Shown: positions 26,461-35,845, counted from the first letter of the stretch. The stretch: DNA of 64,000 bases from Cryobacterium sp. PH31-O1 (GCF_030063455.1 NZ_JASITB010000001.1:744001-808000); one strand, 5' to 3'. Numbers and translations: made by a program. Notes: generated by a model not told the origin, from the letters alone.

Positions 26461-27399
26461 TCACAAGGTGGATTTAGACGCGAAAAGCGCCATGAGCGCG
26501 CGTAGCGTTGCGGCCAGCGCAGGAACGCGCTCAGCTCCGGCGGCGGTCACGGCGTGCAGGGTGCGATGGTCGCGGCCGGTAGTGGCGCGAATCGAAACGC
26601 CCGGCCGTGCGCCGACGGACTCGATCGCGAGGGCCGGCAGCAATGCCACGCCGATGCCGGCCTCGACGAGCCCGAACACGGCGGCGACGTTGTCGGTCTC
26701 GTACGAGATACGCGGAGCGAATCCGCGGCGATCGCACAGGTCGAGCAAGTGACCGCGGCAGCGCGGGCAGCCGGCCACCCAGTTCTCATCCGCGAGGTCG
26801 CCGAGGTCGATCGGTTTGGCAGCACCGGCCAGTGGATGCCCGACCGGCAGCACCAGCATCATCTCGTCTCGTCGCAGGGTAGCTACGCGCAACCCCTGCG
26901 CGCTCGCCCGGTGCGGATCTACCCGGTCCCCCGGGTAGCTGAACGTGATGGCCAGGTCGGCGCGATTCTCGCGCACGGCGGTGACGGCCTCTGGCGGTTC
27001 GGCCTCAAGATAGGTGATGTTGATCTGGCCATGCTGTTCTTTCATGCGCGCCAGCAGGCTCGGCACGAGGGTAGCGGATGCCGACGGGAACGCCACGAGA
27101 CGCACCAGCCCCGCGCGAAGCCCCTGCAGTTCGGCGATTTCGCCCGCCGCTGCATCGAGCGCGGTGCCGACGGTCACGGCGTGCCGGGCCAACACGAGGC
27201 CCGCTTCGGTGAGTCGAACGCCTCGGCCGACCCGCTCGATCACCGCGAGGCCGAGCCGCTGCTCGAGCCGCTTGAGCTGTTGGCTGACGGCAGGCTGGCT
27301 GTAGCCGAGCGAGGCTGCGGCCGCGGTGATGGAACCGCTTTCGTGCACCGCACGCACAACGCGCAGGGCATGAGCATCAACGTCCGGGCTCGGCATCAT
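26461..27399 (-). CDS. LysR-family transcriptional regulator
   Basis: A 312-residue LysR protein. HTH: HALRVVRAVHESGSITAAAA, then SLGYSQPAVSQQLKRLEQRL. The effector domain follows from residue 90, including VRLVAFPSASATLVPSLLAR and DENWVAGCPRCRGHLLDLC, which carries a Cys-x-x-Cys. It is divergent from the class V aminotransferase gene with about 80 bp between, the usual arrangement for a LysR regulator and its target. Confidence 0.9.
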   Translation of the reverse strand: MMPSPDVDAHALRVVRAVHESGSITAAAASLGYSQPAVSQQLKRLEQRLGLAVIERVGRGVRLTEAGLVLARHAVTVGTALDAAAGEIAELQGLRAGLVRLVAFPSASATLVPSLLARMKEQHGQINITYLEAEPPEAVTAVRENRADLAITFSYPGDRVDPHRASAQGLRVATLRRDEMMLVLPVGHPLAGAAKPIDLGDLADENWVAGCPRCRGHLLDLCDRRGFAPRISYETDNVAAVFGLVEAGIGVALLPALAIESVGARPGVSIRATTGRDHRTLHAVTAAGAERVPALAATLRALMALFASKSTL

Positions 27400-27480
27400 G
27401 GGCTAATCATAACTTCCGCCTATGGATTGCATCGAATACTGGCCGTTGTCGCATGAATGCAAGGCGGCCACACTGGAGTC

Positions 27481-28554
27481 ATGACCTCCGCACCGACTCG
27501 CACGAGCACCGTGCCCCTGGCCGAAGCGCGCGGTCGCTATACCTCGGGGCGCGGCTACCTCGCCGCCTGCACCCTCGGGCTGCCGACGATCGACACGATC
27601 GCCGCGATGCGGGCCGACACCGAGGTCTGGGCCCGCGGAGACGCCTGCGCCTCCCGCTACGGTGAGACCGTTGAACGCGTGCGCTCCGGCTACGCCGACC
27701 TGGTGAACGTCACGCCAGAGCGGGTGGCGATTGGTTCACAGACCTCGGTAATGGCTGGCATGGTCGCTGCGAGCATCCCCGATGGCGCCGAAGTCGTGCT
27801 TCCGCGCGGTGATTTCAGCTCCATGGTGTTTCCGTTCCTGGCGCAGGCCCACCGCGGCGTGACCGTTCGGCAGGTCGCCTTAGCCGATTTGGCCGAGAGC
27901 CTCAGCGAGAATACTTGGCTCGTGGCCTTCTCCCTCGTGCAATCCGCCACCGGAACCCTCGCCGACACCGATGCTATCCGCGCCGCCGCGCTAACAACGA
28001 ACACCTTCACCCTGTGCGACACGACCCAGGCCGCCGGGTGGATGCCGGTCGACGCGTCACTCTTCGACGCGACCATCTGCCACAGCTACAAGTGGCTCGG
28101 CGCCCCGCGCGGCGTCGCCTTCTTCACGGTCAACGATGCATTTGCTCTCGAGCTGCACCCGATCAACGCCGGCTGGTATGCCGGGGACGACCTGTGGGCA
28201 TCCTGTTACGGACCAGCCATGACACTCGCACCCACGGCACGCCGCTTTGACGTATCACCGGCCTGGCCGGCCTGGGTTGGTGCCGAGCCGGCCATCGACA
28301 TGTTCTGCAGCATCGACATGGCCGAGGTACGCGCGCACTGCATCGGCCTGGGCAATGCCCTGTGCGACCGCCTCGACCTGCCCCGCCTCGACCAGGCCAT
28401 CATCAGCTGGCCGGATGCCGATGGCCGCGACCTCGCCCGTCTCACCGCCGCACAGATCACGGCTTCGGGCCGGGCGGGGCGGGCCCGCGTCGCCTTCCAC
28501 CTCTTCAACGACGATGACGATGTGAACCTCGCCGTAGCGGCCCTGCGACCCTAA
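27481..28554 (+). CDS. Class V aminotransferase-fold PLP enzyme
   Basis: A 357-residue PLP-dependent protein related to kynureninase/cysteine desulfurase (aminotransferase class V). The cofactor region has LCDTTQAAGWMPVD (Asp and Gln over the ring) and the PLP lysine in CHSYKWLGAPRGVAFF. Reaction unknown. ATG 27481 follows CTGGAG; the frame is also open from ATG 27457. The divergent LysR gene is its likely regulator. Confidence 0.86.
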   Translation: MTSAPTRTSTVPLAEARGRYTSGRGYLAACTLGLPTIDTIAAMRADTEVWARGDACASRYGETVERVRSGYADLVNVTPERVAIGSQTSVMAGMVAASIPDGAEVVLPRGDFSSMVFPFLAQAHRGVTVRQVALADLAESLSENTWLVAFSLVQSATGTLADTDAIRAAALTTNTFTLCDTTQAAGWMPVDASLFDATICHSYKWLGAPRGVAFFTVNDAFALELHPINAGWYAGDDLWASCYGPAMTLAPTARRFDVSPAWPAWVGAEPAIDMFCSIDMAEVRAHCIGLGNALCDRLDLPRLDQAIISWPDADGRDLARLTAAQITASGRAGRARVAFHLFNDDDDVNLAVAALRP

Positions 28555-28594
28555 CCAAAATATGGAGCGCCGAACCCACGAGCGCTTCGAGTCG

Positions 28595-29302
28595 TTACTG
28601 CTTCTGAGCGACAGCCTTAATGATGGCCCCGGCGAGGTCGGCCGACGAAGCGGGGTTCTGGCCAGTAAAGAGATTGCGATCAATCTCAAGGTGCGCAGCG
28701 AACGACTCGCCAGCAACAAAGTCTGCGCCCAGTTCAACGAGTCGGCTCTGCACCAGCCACGGCGCTTTCGGCGCCAGGCCACCGAGCGTTTCTTCGGCGT
28801 TGGTGAAGCCGGTCATGCGGTAGCCAGAAAATGGCCAGCTGCCATCAACGCGTTTGGCTGCGAGCAGGGCGGCGGGTGCGTGGCACAGCACACCGACTAT
28901 GCGACCGGTGTCGAGGGCTTCGGTAAGAATGCTCCCGGAAACGGCATCAACCGCGAGGTCTTCCATTGGTCCGTGGCCACCAGGGTAGAAGACCACGTCG
29001 TAGTCGCTGACCGTGACGTCCTCTAGGCGAAGTGGTTCATCGAGCTGGTCCGAAATGGTTCCAATGTAGTCAATGATGTGCCCAACGCGCTCTTCTCCCC
29101 CCGCAGCATCCGCTCGCAGACTGACGGCATCAATGGTGGGAGCTACTCCACCCGGCGTGGCGATGCTGATCTGATATCCGGCCGCGCTGAACAGCCGGTG
29201 CGGCTCAGCGAATTCCTCAGCCCAGTAACCGGTGGGGTGCAAGCTGCCATCGTTGAGGGTCCAGTGGTCAGCGGCGCTGACGACAAAAAGTACGTTGGTC
29301 AT
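28595..29302 (-). CDS. DJ-1/PfpI family protein (Hsp31-like)
   Basis: A 235-residue class I glutamine-amidotransferase-like protein. The nucleophile elbow is GVLCHAPAALLAAK (Cys), with an upstream Glu region in GYWAEEFAEPHRLFSAAGY and YDVVFYPGGHGPMEDLA. This pattern matches the Hsp31/YajL/HchA side of the family, associated with glyoxalase, deglycase or stress functions. It is followed upstream on the same strand (36-bp gap) by an NADP-dependent reductase and may share its promoter, suggesting handling of reactive carbonyls. Confidence 0.9.
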   Translation of the reverse strand: MTNVLFVVSAADHWTLNDGSLHPTGYWAEEFAEPHRLFSAAGYQISIATPGGVAPTIDAVSLRADAAGGEERVGHIIDYIGTISDQLDEPLRLEDVTVSDYDVVFYPGGHGPMEDLAVDAVSGSILTEALDTGRIVGVLCHAPAALLAAKRVDGSWPFSGYRMTGFTNAEETLGGLAPKAPWLVQSRLVELGADFVAGESFAAHLEIDRNLFTGQNPASSADLAGAIIKAVAQKQ

Positions 29303-29338
29303 GTGGTCTCCAATAGTGATCGGGTCGGGACGTGTGTT

Positions 29339-30373
29339 TTAGAGTGCTGAAACGGAGTCGCCCGTGCGGACGACCATCTTGCCGGTGTTCTCGCCGCGCA
29401 TGAGGCCGAGGAACGCATCGACGCTGTTCTCAACCCCGTCTACGACGGTCTCATCGAAGACGATCTCGCCCGAGGCGAGCCAGTTCGCCATTTCAGTGGA
29501 AAATGCCGGGAGAAAGCTCCAAAAGTTTCCCACCGTGAAGCCGGTGAGGGTCAGCCCCCTGGTCACGATATTTGAGAGGTTGTTCGGGCCCGCTGGGGCA
29601 TCCTCGCTGTTGTAGAGGGAGATTGCGCCGCACATAGCGGCACGCCCGCCGTCGTTGAAGGAGTCCAGGGCCGCCTCAAGGTGCTCACCGCCTACGTTGT
29701 CGAAGTAGACGTCGATGCCATCGGGTGCCGCAGCTGCGAGTTGGCGCTTAATCGCACCATCCTTGTAGTTAAAGGCGGCATCGAACCCGTACTTGCTGGT
29801 GAGAAGGGCCACCTTCTCGGCCGAGCCGGCGGAACCGATCACGCGCGTGGCGCCCTTGAGCCGCGCGATCTGACCGACCATACTTCCGACTGCCCCTGCC
29901 GCACCCGAAACGAAGACGGTGTCGCCCTGCTTCAACTTGGCGACTTCGAGTAAACCAACGTAGGCGGTGAGGGCCGTCATGCCGAGCACACCGAGGTAAG
30001 CCGAGAGCGGAACGCCGGGGAGTTCGGGAACGACGCGAAAACCGGCCCCGCCCTCCTGCGCCAGGTCGCGCCAGCCGTACTGGTGAGAGACAGCGTCGCC
30101 CACCGCAAAGGCGTCATTAGCGGATGCGACGACCCGGCCAACAGCCCCGCCGGTCATGGTTTCGCCGAGCGCGAACGGCGGCACGTAGCTCTTTACGTCA
30201 TTCATCCGACCGCGCATATAGGGATCAACAGAGATGAACTCATTTCTGACTCGAACCTGTCCCGATTCAAGCTCCGGCAGGTCAACACTCACCGTTCGAA
30301 AATCCGCCGCCGTTGGCCAGCCAACCGGACGATTCACCAACTGAATCTGGGTACTGACGTTGGAAACTGCCAT
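29339..30373 (-). CDS. NADP-dependent alkenal/enone reductase (CurA-like MDR)
   Basis: A 344-residue zinc-free medium-chain reductase of the leukotriene B4 12-hydroxydehydrogenase/CurA type. Seen: VNRPVGWPTAADFRT, ISVDPYMRGRMND in the N-terminal domain, the Rossmann motif VSGAAGAVGSMVGQIARLKG, and VYFDNVGGEHLEAALDSF. The family reduces alpha,beta-unsaturated ketones and aldehydes with NADPH. It is divergent from a TetR gene with two short palindromes between, and is upstream of the DJ-1-like gene. Confidence 0.9.
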   Translation of the reverse strand: MAVSNVSTQIQLVNRPVGWPTAADFRTVSVDLPELESGQVRVRNEFISVDPYMRGRMNDVKSYVPPFALGETMTGGAVGRVVASANDAFAVGDAVSHQYGWRDLAQEGGAGFRVVPELPGVPLSAYLGVLGMTALTAYVGLLEVAKLKQGDTVFVSGAAGAVGSMVGQIARLKGATRVIGSAGSAEKVALLTSKYGFDAAFNYKDGAIKRQLAAAAPDGIDVYFDNVGGEHLEAALDSFNDGGRAAMCGAISLYNSEDAPAGPNNLSNIVTRGLTLTGFTVGNFWSFLPAFSTEMANWLASGEIVFDETVVDGVENSVDAFLGLMRGENTGKMVVRTGDSVSAL

Positions 30374-30397
30374 GGTGGGCTCCTCTGCTAGTTTTGT

Positions 30398-30419
30398 AAC
30401 GATCGTTTTACTATATAGT
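30398..30419. promoter_or_regulatory. Palindromes between reductase and tetR
   Basis: AACGATCGTT (30398-30407) and ACTATATAGT (30410-30419) are perfect 10-bp palindromes in the 92-bp divergent intergenic region. One is a plausible TetR operator; the AT-rich one may also be part of a -10 box. Confidence 0.5.
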
Positions 30420-30465
30420 GAACCTATCGGTACACAAAATTTGATCCACAGAACCAGGAGTCAAC

Positions 30466-31137
30466 ATGGGGCGGCTACAGACCTTCGACAACACTGTGGT
30501 CGTACAAGCTGCCCGCGACCTGTTCTGGAATAAGGGCTACGAGGCAGCATCCCTGGCCGATCTGGAAGCGGCGACCGGCCTGGGTCGGTCCAGCCTGTAC
30601 CACGCCTTCGGAAGTAAGCGGGGCCTCTTTGATGCCGCGGTCGCTGACTACCTCGAGACGGTCATCCGCCCCCGCCTGACCGTGCTGCGCTCGGGGGCTA
30701 CAGACGCCAGCGCGCTTCTGGAGTATTTCGATAGTCTGGCACGCTCGACGGCCAATCTCGCCGACGATTCCCTCCGAAGCGGCTGCCTGCTGGTCAATTG
30801 CGCGGCGGGCCTTGCCGCTCACGACGACCCGGCCCGTGCTGTCGTCGAGAGCTACCGCAGCGAGTTGACCGGTGCCCTGCGCTTGGCGCTCGCGTCTGCC
30901 GGGCTGGCGCCTGCAGCAGGAACAGCCGGTGGCGCTGCCGCCGCCAAGGGCGATGTCGCCCACAGGGATGGTGTTAGTGACGCAGCGAAGAGCAGTCTCG
31001 ACGAGCGGGTGCGCACCCTGGCGTCCCTGTCGATGAGCGCGATGCTGGTGGCCAGGGTAAATCGCAACGAGGCGGTCGCACTACTGAACACGGCGTCGAA
31101 TCAGATCCGAGTGTGGTTCGCAAACTCCGACCGCTGA
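30466..31137 (+). CDS. TetR-family regulator
   Basis: A 223-residue repressor. HTH: FDNTVVVQAARDLFWNKGYE, then AASLADLEAATGLGRSSLYH with AFGSKRGLFDAAV. The ligand domain contains LRSGCLLVNCAAGLAAHDDP, a Cys-containing segment common in this AcuR/YxaF-like group. A Gly/Ala-rich insert (AAGTAGGAAAAKGDVAH) lies near residue 150. The ATG follows AGGAG. It is divergent from the enone reductase gene and probably controls it. Confidence 0.9.
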   Translation: MGRLQTFDNTVVVQAARDLFWNKGYEAASLADLEAATGLGRSSLYHAFGSKRGLFDAAVADYLETVIRPRLTVLRSGATDASALLEYFDSLARSTANLADDSLRSGCLLVNCAAGLAAHDDPARAVVESYRSELTGALRLALASAGLAPAAGTAGGAAAAKGDVAHRDGVSDAAKSSLDERVRTLASLSMSAMLVARVNRNEAVALLNTASNQIRVWFANSDR

Positions 31138-31142
31138 GAAAC

Positions 31143-31889
31143 TCAGACCGGGCGTACGGCGGGATTGACGAGAGCTCCAATGCCGGCGATCGACATGGTG
31201 ACCGTGTCTCCGTCGACAACAGCGGCGGGGGCTTCTAACGCTCCGGTCAAAATTACGTCTCCGGGCAGCAGGGTGAACACGCTCGAGGCGAAAGCCACGA
31301 GCGCGGCTATGGTGTTTTCCGTTGTTGCATCGTGTTCATCAAGGTCAACCGCCTGAAACTCCTCATCGTTGATGAGCCCACGCAATGGCGTCGCTGCATC
31401 GTCGAATTCAGTCTCAATGATCGGTCCGAGCGGCAAAAAGGTATCAAAACCGCCGGCACGAGTCGCCGAAATCCCGGCAAGATCGGCGGCGGTGACCACG
31501 GTCGCAACCGTGTAGCCGAAGACGCGGCTGAGGGCATCCGCTGCCGTAACGTTCTTGGCGATCTTGCCGATGATGATGGCCAGCTGGCCGTCGACTTCGA
31601 CCCGTTCAGAGGCTGCGGGCAGCACGATGGCATCATTCGGGCCGACGACGGCGGTATTGGGCCGGAGCACGAAATCGGGTTCGGCGCCGAGTGCCTGCAC
31701 CGCCACAATTTTCGAGCGAGGAATCACCGGCGCGAGCAGCTTCACGTCGGCCAGGGCCACCCGGTCGCCGGTCGTGTCAAAACCGGCGAACATGGGGTCG
31801 CTGGTGAGCACGACCAGTTCGTCGTCGTCAACGATGCCGAACGCGATGGCGCCCTGATAGCTGTAGCGTGCGATCTTCACGTGTCCCAT
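31143..31889 (-). CDS. Fumarylacetoacetate hydrolase-family protein
   Basis: A 248-residue FAH-fold protein, directly downstream of ilvE. Visible family landmarks are VLRPNTAVVGPNDAIVLP, GKIAKNVTAADALSRVFGYT, GGFDTFLPLGPIIETEF and FTLLPGDVILTGALEAP. Several residues that usually bind the metal look changed: the N-terminal N-Y-x-x-H-x-x-E segment is shortened to ALGAEPDF, and the usual E-x-E/ELA segment reads VEVDGQLAIII. It may be non-catalytic or use a different site. Function is unassigned. Confidence 0.82.
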   Translation of the reverse strand: MGHVKIARYSYQGAIAFGIVDDDELVVLTSDPMFAGFDTTGDRVALADVKLLAPVIPRSKIVAVQALGAEPDFVLRPNTAVVGPNDAIVLPAASERVEVDGQLAIIIGKIAKNVTAADALSRVFGYTVATVVTAADLAGISATRAGGFDTFLPLGPIIETEFDDAATPLRGLINDEEFQAVDLDEHDATTENTIAALVAFASSVFTLLPGDVILTGALEAPAAVVDGDTVTMSIAGIGALVNPAVRPV

Positions 31890-31913
31890 TCCCGCCCGTC
31901 AAGGCCAAAAGCT

Positions 31914-33011
31914 TCAGTCTAGGCGGGTGAGCCAGCCGTGGCGGTCGGGCAGGCGGCCGTACTGAATATCGGTGAGCTCCTGGCGCAGCGACAGGGTGAT
32001 CTGGCCGGCCGGGGCATCCGCTTGGCCGATCGTGAAGTCCTTGGCCTTGAGCTGGCCGATCGGGGTGACGACGGCGGCGGTTCCACAGGCGAACACCTCG
32101 GTGATGGCACCGGATGCGACACCCTCACGCCACTCCCCCAGCGTCACGTCACGCTCCTCAACGGTCATACCGCGGTCGCGGGCGAGCTGCATGATGCTGT
32201 CCCGGGTGACGCCTTCGAGAATAGCTCCCGTGAGGCGGGGAGTAACGAGCGTGTCGGTGCCGTGCACGAAGAACACATTCATGCCGCCGAGTTCATCAAT
32301 GTGACTGCTGGTCTCGCCGTCGAGAAAGAGCACCTGGGCGCAGCCGTTCTCGTAGGCCTCCATTTGGGGCAGCAGCGACGCGGCGTAATTGCCGCCGCAC
32401 TTGGCCGCGCCGGTGCCGCCGCGGCCGGCCCGGGAATATTCGGTTGACAGCCAGATCTTCACCGGGGCAACGCCGTCGGCAAAGTAGGCACCGGCCGGGC
32501 TCGCGATCACGTAGAAACTCACCTTGTGGGCGGCGCGCACGCCGAGAAAACTCTCATTGGCGATCATGAAGGGGCGCAGGTAGAGGCTGGTTTCGGGAGC
32601 GGACGGCACCCAATCGCCGTCGATAGCAACCATCTGCTTCACCGACTCGATGAAGTCCGGAACCGAGAGTTCGGGGAGCGCGAGACGGTGCGCCGAGCGC
32701 TGCAGGCGCTCGGCGTTCTTCTCGGGCCGGAAAGTCCAGATGGAGTTGTCGGCGTGCCGGTACGCCTTGAGGCCCTCGAAGATCTCCTGGCCGTAGTGCA
32801 GCACCGAGGAGGCGGGGTCGAGCAGCAACGGACCGTAGGGCGTGACGCGGGCGTCGTGCCAGCCGGCGTCGACCGACCAGTCGATCGTGACCATGTGGTC
32901 GGTGAAATGCTTGCCAAAACCCGGGTCGGCGAGGATCTCGTCGCGTTCGGCTTCGGCGCGCGCGTCGGTCGACGGAGTGAGAGCAAAAGTCAGGGGGAAA
33001 GTCACGGTCAT
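31914..33011 (-). CDS. ilvE: Branched-chain amino acid aminotransferase
   Basis: A 365-residue class IV PLP aminotransferase that interconverts branched-chain keto acids and amino acids in the last step of valine, leucine and isoleucine synthesis. Seen: the PLP lysine in [20 protein letters not shown], the N-terminal [18 protein letters not shown], and [15 protein letters not shown] near the C-terminus. Length fits the fold-IV BCAT2-type. Its start overlaps the leuB stop by four bases (ATGA), so the two genes are translationally coupled. Confidence 0.96.
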   Translation of the reverse strand: MTVTFPLTFALTPSTDARAEAERDEILADPGFGKHFTDHMVTIDWSVDAGWHDARVTPYGPLLLDPASSVLHYGQEIFEGLKAYRHADNSIWTFRPEKNAERLQRSAHRLALPELSVPDFIESVKQMVAIDGDWVPSAPETSLYLRPFMIANESFLGVRAAHKVSFYVIASPAGAYFADGVAPVKIWLSTEYSRAGRGGTGAAKCGGNYAASLLPQMEAYENGCAQVLFLDGETSSHIDELGGMNVFFVHGTDTLVTPRLTGAILEGVTRDSIMQLARDRGMTVEERDVTLGEWREGVASGAITEVFACGTAAVVTPIGQLKAKDFTIGQADAPAGQITLSLRQELTDIQYGRLPDRHGWLTRLD

Positions 33012-34078
33012 TTCAGTACCTTGTCTGTCAGAAGTGTCACGATGGCATCTCCCACCTCGGCGGTGCTGCGTCGCACGAGAGCCGAGCGTCGTGCCAGGTC
33101 GTCGGCCACCGCCTCGTTGACGCGAGCCGCGGCATCCGTCAGCCCGAGGTGGTCGAGCAGCAGCGCCACCGAGAGGATGGCCGCGGTCGGGTCAGCGAGT
33201 TGCTGGCCGGCGATATCGGGGGCCGAGCCGTGCACCGGCTCGAACATGCTGGGAAAGCGACCCGTGGGGTTGATATTGCCGGAGGCCGCCAGGCCGATGC
33301 CGCCGCTGATTGCCGCCGCCAGGTCGGTGAGAATGTCGCCAAAGAGGTTATCGGTGACGATGACATCGAATCTACTCGGATTTGTGACGAAGAAGATCGT
33401 TGCCGCGTCAACGTGCAGGTATTCAACCTCAATCTGGGGGTATTCGGCGGCTACCTCATTCACGATGCGCTGCCACAGGCTGCCGGCGAACACGAGAACG
33501 TTGGTCTTGTGCACCAGGGTGAGGCGTTTACGGTCGCGCCCCTGGGCCACCTCGAAAGCATGCCGCACAACACGTTCCACCCCGAAGGCAGTGTTGACGG
33601 AGACCTCGTTGGCGACTTCTTGGGCTGTGCCCCGGCGGATGGCGCCGCCGTTGCCCACATACGGGCCCTCGGTTCCCTCCCGCACGACGATGAAGTCGAC
33701 CACGCCGGGAGATGCGAGGGGGCTTGTCACGCCCGGGTAAATCGTGCACGGGCGCAGGTTCACATAGTGATCGAGCGCGAAGCGTAGGCCGAGCAGCAAT
33801 CCGCGCTCGATGTTGGCGTCTTTGAGGCGTGGATCGCCCGGAACGCCTCCGACGGCGCCAAGCAGAATGGCGTCGTGCTGCTGGATCGACGCGAGGTCGG
33901 CATCCGTGAGCACGTCACCGGTCTTGAGAAACCGAGCAGCACCCAGCTCAAAGGTGCTCGTCTCAATTGTGACGTCATCTCGGGCGGTGACAGCGCCCAG
34001 CACCTTGACGGCCTCGGCGACAACTTCCGGTCCAATCCCGTCTCCGGGAATGACTGCGAGTTTGATAGTGCGAGACAT
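33008..34078 (-). CDS. leuB: 3-Isopropylmalate dehydrogenase
   Basis: A 356-residue NAD-dependent decarboxylating dehydrogenase of leucine synthesis. Seen: [13 protein letters not shown] at the start, [20 protein letters not shown] with [10 protein letters not shown], the substrate Lys region TLVHKTNVL, and [20 protein letters not shown] holding metal Asp residues. ATG 34078 has GGAG eight bases upstream; the frame stays open to 34093. It is followed by ilvE with a four-base overlap. leuA, leuC and leuD are not in the window. Confidence 0.96.
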   Translation of the reverse strand: MSRTIKLAVIPGDGIGPEVVAEAVKVLGAVTARDDVTIETSTFELGAARFLKTGDVLTDADLASIQQHDAILLGAVGGVPGDPRLKDANIERGLLLGLRFALDHYVNLRPCTIYPGVTSPLASPGVVDFIVVREGTEGPYVGNGGAIRRGTAQEVANEVSVNTAFGVERVVRHAFEVAQGRDRKRLTLVHKTNVLVFAGSLWQRIVNEVAAEYPQIEVEYLHVDAATIFFVTNPSRFDVIVTDNLFGDILTDLAAAISGGIGLAASGNINPTGRFPSMFEPVHGSAPDIAGQQLADPTAAILSVALLLDHLGLTDAAARVNEAVADDLARRSALVRRSTAEVGDAIVTLLTDKVLK

Positions 34079-34201
34079 GCGGCTCCGAACCAATCAACGA
34101 ACAACTGAAATACGTATAGTGAAACCTTACCTTTCTCGCTGAACTGCCTAGGCTGGTCACCAGCGCACCACCACAGCACAACCAACGGAAAGAAGGACAT
34201 C

Positions 34202-34453
34202 ATGAGTATCGGACTGGGAATCTTTCTGCTGGTCGTCGGCGCCATTCTGGTGTGGGCCCTCGACATCACGGTCACCGGAGTGGACCTGCAGCTCGTCGGA
34301 TACATTCTGCTCGCGGCCGGCGCCCTCGTGACGGTGCTCGGCATCGCGCTGATGACGCGCCGCCGCAATAGCGTGAGCACGACGCGCACCATCGCCGACC
34401 CGGCGAACGGCGAGCAGGTCACCCGTCGCGAGAACTCGATCGACGACCTGTAA
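34202..34453 (+). CDS. Small membrane protein (DUF6458-like)
   Basis: An 83-residue protein with two membrane segments (IGLGIFLLVVGAILVWALDI and LVGYILLAAGALVTVLGIAL) and a short basic/polar tail ending NSIDDL. This matches the small actinobacterial DUF6458 family as I remember it. A strong AAAGAAGGA ribosome site precedes the ATG. Divergent from leuB. Function unknown. Confidence 0.75.
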   Translation: MSIGLGIFLLVVGAILVWALDITVTGVDLQLVGYILLAAGALVTVLGIALMTRRRNSVSTTRTIADPANGEQVTRRENSIDDL

Positions 34454-34493
34454 CTAGCGGGCTCGGCGCAGCCGGTTGCGCCAGCGAGCTAAG

Positions 34494-34560
34494 CTCGGAG
34501 ATTTTCGCGACACGCCGCGTTCGCTTTCGTGTAGCACGGTGTGTCGCGAATTTCTCCGAG
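34494..34560. repeat. Long inverted repeat with CTCGGAGA ends
   Basis: Arms CTCGGAGATTTTCGCGACAC and (complement) CTCGGAGAAATTCGCGACAC flank about 27 bases; 18 of 20 arm positions agree. It could form a hairpin in either transcript, and is the first of a set of such repeats around the DUF559 gene. Confidence 0.75.
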
Positions 34561-34625
34561 TTTATGCGCCGCCAGTGCTCGTATGCTCGAAGTTTTTCGA
34601 GCGTCCCGACTCGCTGGGCCGTAAC

Positions 34626-34692
34626 CTCGGAGATTTTTCGCGGCTGGGCCCGTCAGGAATCGAAACCGGTCGTAATCTCGGAGATTCTCGCG
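34626..34692 (+). repeat. Two further CTCGGAGATT copies
   Basis: CTCGGAGATTTTTCGCG at 34626-34642 and CTCGGAGATTCTCGCG at 34677-34692, same orientation as the left arm of 34494-34560. The second copy lies inside the last codons of the DUF559-type gene. Confidence 0.7.
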
Positions 34693-35630
34693 GATGATCG
34701 TCCACCCAGCCTGGCGGGTTGCCACCGTGCGCGCTTGGCGTCGGCAACGACGCGCTCAATGGTGGCCAGCGTTGTTTCCCATTCAAACATGACGTGCTTG
34801 TGGGTAAGGCGCAATGTTCGTCGACCAAGTCCCTCGGCGAGTAGATCCCGGTCGCGGTCTGCCTGAAACCGGTCAGCCCCGTGCCATTTCTCCCCATCGG
34901 TTTCAAGCGCCACAAAGTCGTCAACGACGAGGTCCTCGTCACCGAGCCCGTTAACATGCACCTGGGCGACCACGGAAAACCCGGCGTGACGCAGACGTCG
35001 GCGAACCACCGTCTCCAGACCGGAATCCGAGGTGAATTCCATCTCTCGGATACCGCTCTGCAATCGCGCCGGGGCAGCCCGACCAATTTCCTGCACCTGG
35101 TCGATAGTCAGATACTCCATGTGCACCGCTGACTCGAGGCAGGCGATCGCATTCTCCTCGTCTAAACAATGGATGGCTTGCCACACCGCATTCATCGGCG
35201 AGACGAGCCACGACTGCCCGGCATCCGAGAAGCGCAGTTTGGTCCAGTGCACACGCACCGGCCGACCGGATGCATCCGCAACCTGAGACGCATTGGTATG
35301 CAGCGCATTTTCTGCGGCGAGCTCACGTGAGGCGCGATGAGCTCCACCGGGGTGGGCGTGAGGCAACCTGCGCAGGTGAAGATCGAAGCCGAGTCCGGAC
35401 CAAACTCGTGCCCGCCGAACAGCGCTGACGCAATCGATCTGCGCGCGAGACGAGGCGGCCACACGCTGGTCGGCATCCGAATGGCGACAAATGTAGATCC
35501 CCCGAGCCGCGCGCTTAATGACGCCGGAAGCGATCTCGGCTCGAATTCGCCCGGCGCTGACCCCGCGCGAAAACAGTTCATCGCACGTGGCCACGTGTCC
35601 CAGCGAGCAGATAACGTGCAATGCCACCAT
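34653..35630 (-). CDS. AbiEi-like N-terminus plus DUF559-type nuclease domain
   Basis: About 325 residues. The N-terminal 70 residues resemble the AbiEi winged-helix antitoxin region (LGHVATCDELFSRGVSAGRI, RAEIASGVIKRAARGIYIC). The C-terminal part has the Vsr/PD-(D/E)XK pattern of DUF559 proteins: VVDDFVALETDGEKWHGADR, then FQADRDRDLLAEGLGRRTLR. Such proteins are common and often multi-copy in Microbacteriaceae; the role is unknown and no adjacent AbiEii toxin is present. The start is taken at ATG 35630, where homology begins; no strong ribosome site. The C-terminus runs into a repeat copy. Confidence 0.75.
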   Translation of the reverse strand: MVALHVICSLGHVATCDELFSRGVSAGRIRAEIASGVIKRAARGIYICRHSDADQRVAASSRAQIDCVSAVRRARVWSGLGFDLHLRRLPHAHPGGAHRASRELAAENALHTNASQVADASGRPVRVHWTKLRFSDAGQSWLVSPMNAVWQAIHCLDEENAIACLESAVHMEYLTIDQVQEIGRAAPARLQSGIREMEFTSDSGLETVVRRRLRHAGFSVVAQVHVNGLGDEDLVVDDFVALETDGEKWHGADRFQADRDRDLLAEGLGRRTLRLTHKHVMFEWETTLATIERVVADAKRARWQPARLGGRSSARISEITTGFDS

Positions 35631-35821
35631 GATGCCAGCGTGCAACGGGTGGACCTCACGAAGGCGACAAACCCCACAACAGTGCACTTCGGAGGCCAGG
35701 GGCCAACAGTGGAGGAGCCGCCCCGAACATAATGCGAGCCACCGGATAGGAGAGGAGACCGGTACGAGTGCGCCTTTCCTCGGACAAATTTGCGACTCGC
35801 GGCCAGCGGAGTGGCCACATG

Positions 35822-35845
35822 CGGCGTGTCTCGAAAATCTCCGAG
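35822..35845 (-). repeat. CTCGGAGATTTTCGAGACACG copy on the far side
   Basis: Minus-strand copy of the same repeat (CTCGGAGATTTTCGAGACAC) about 190 bp upstream of the DUF559-type gene, so copies lie on both sides of that gene. Confidence 0.7.
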
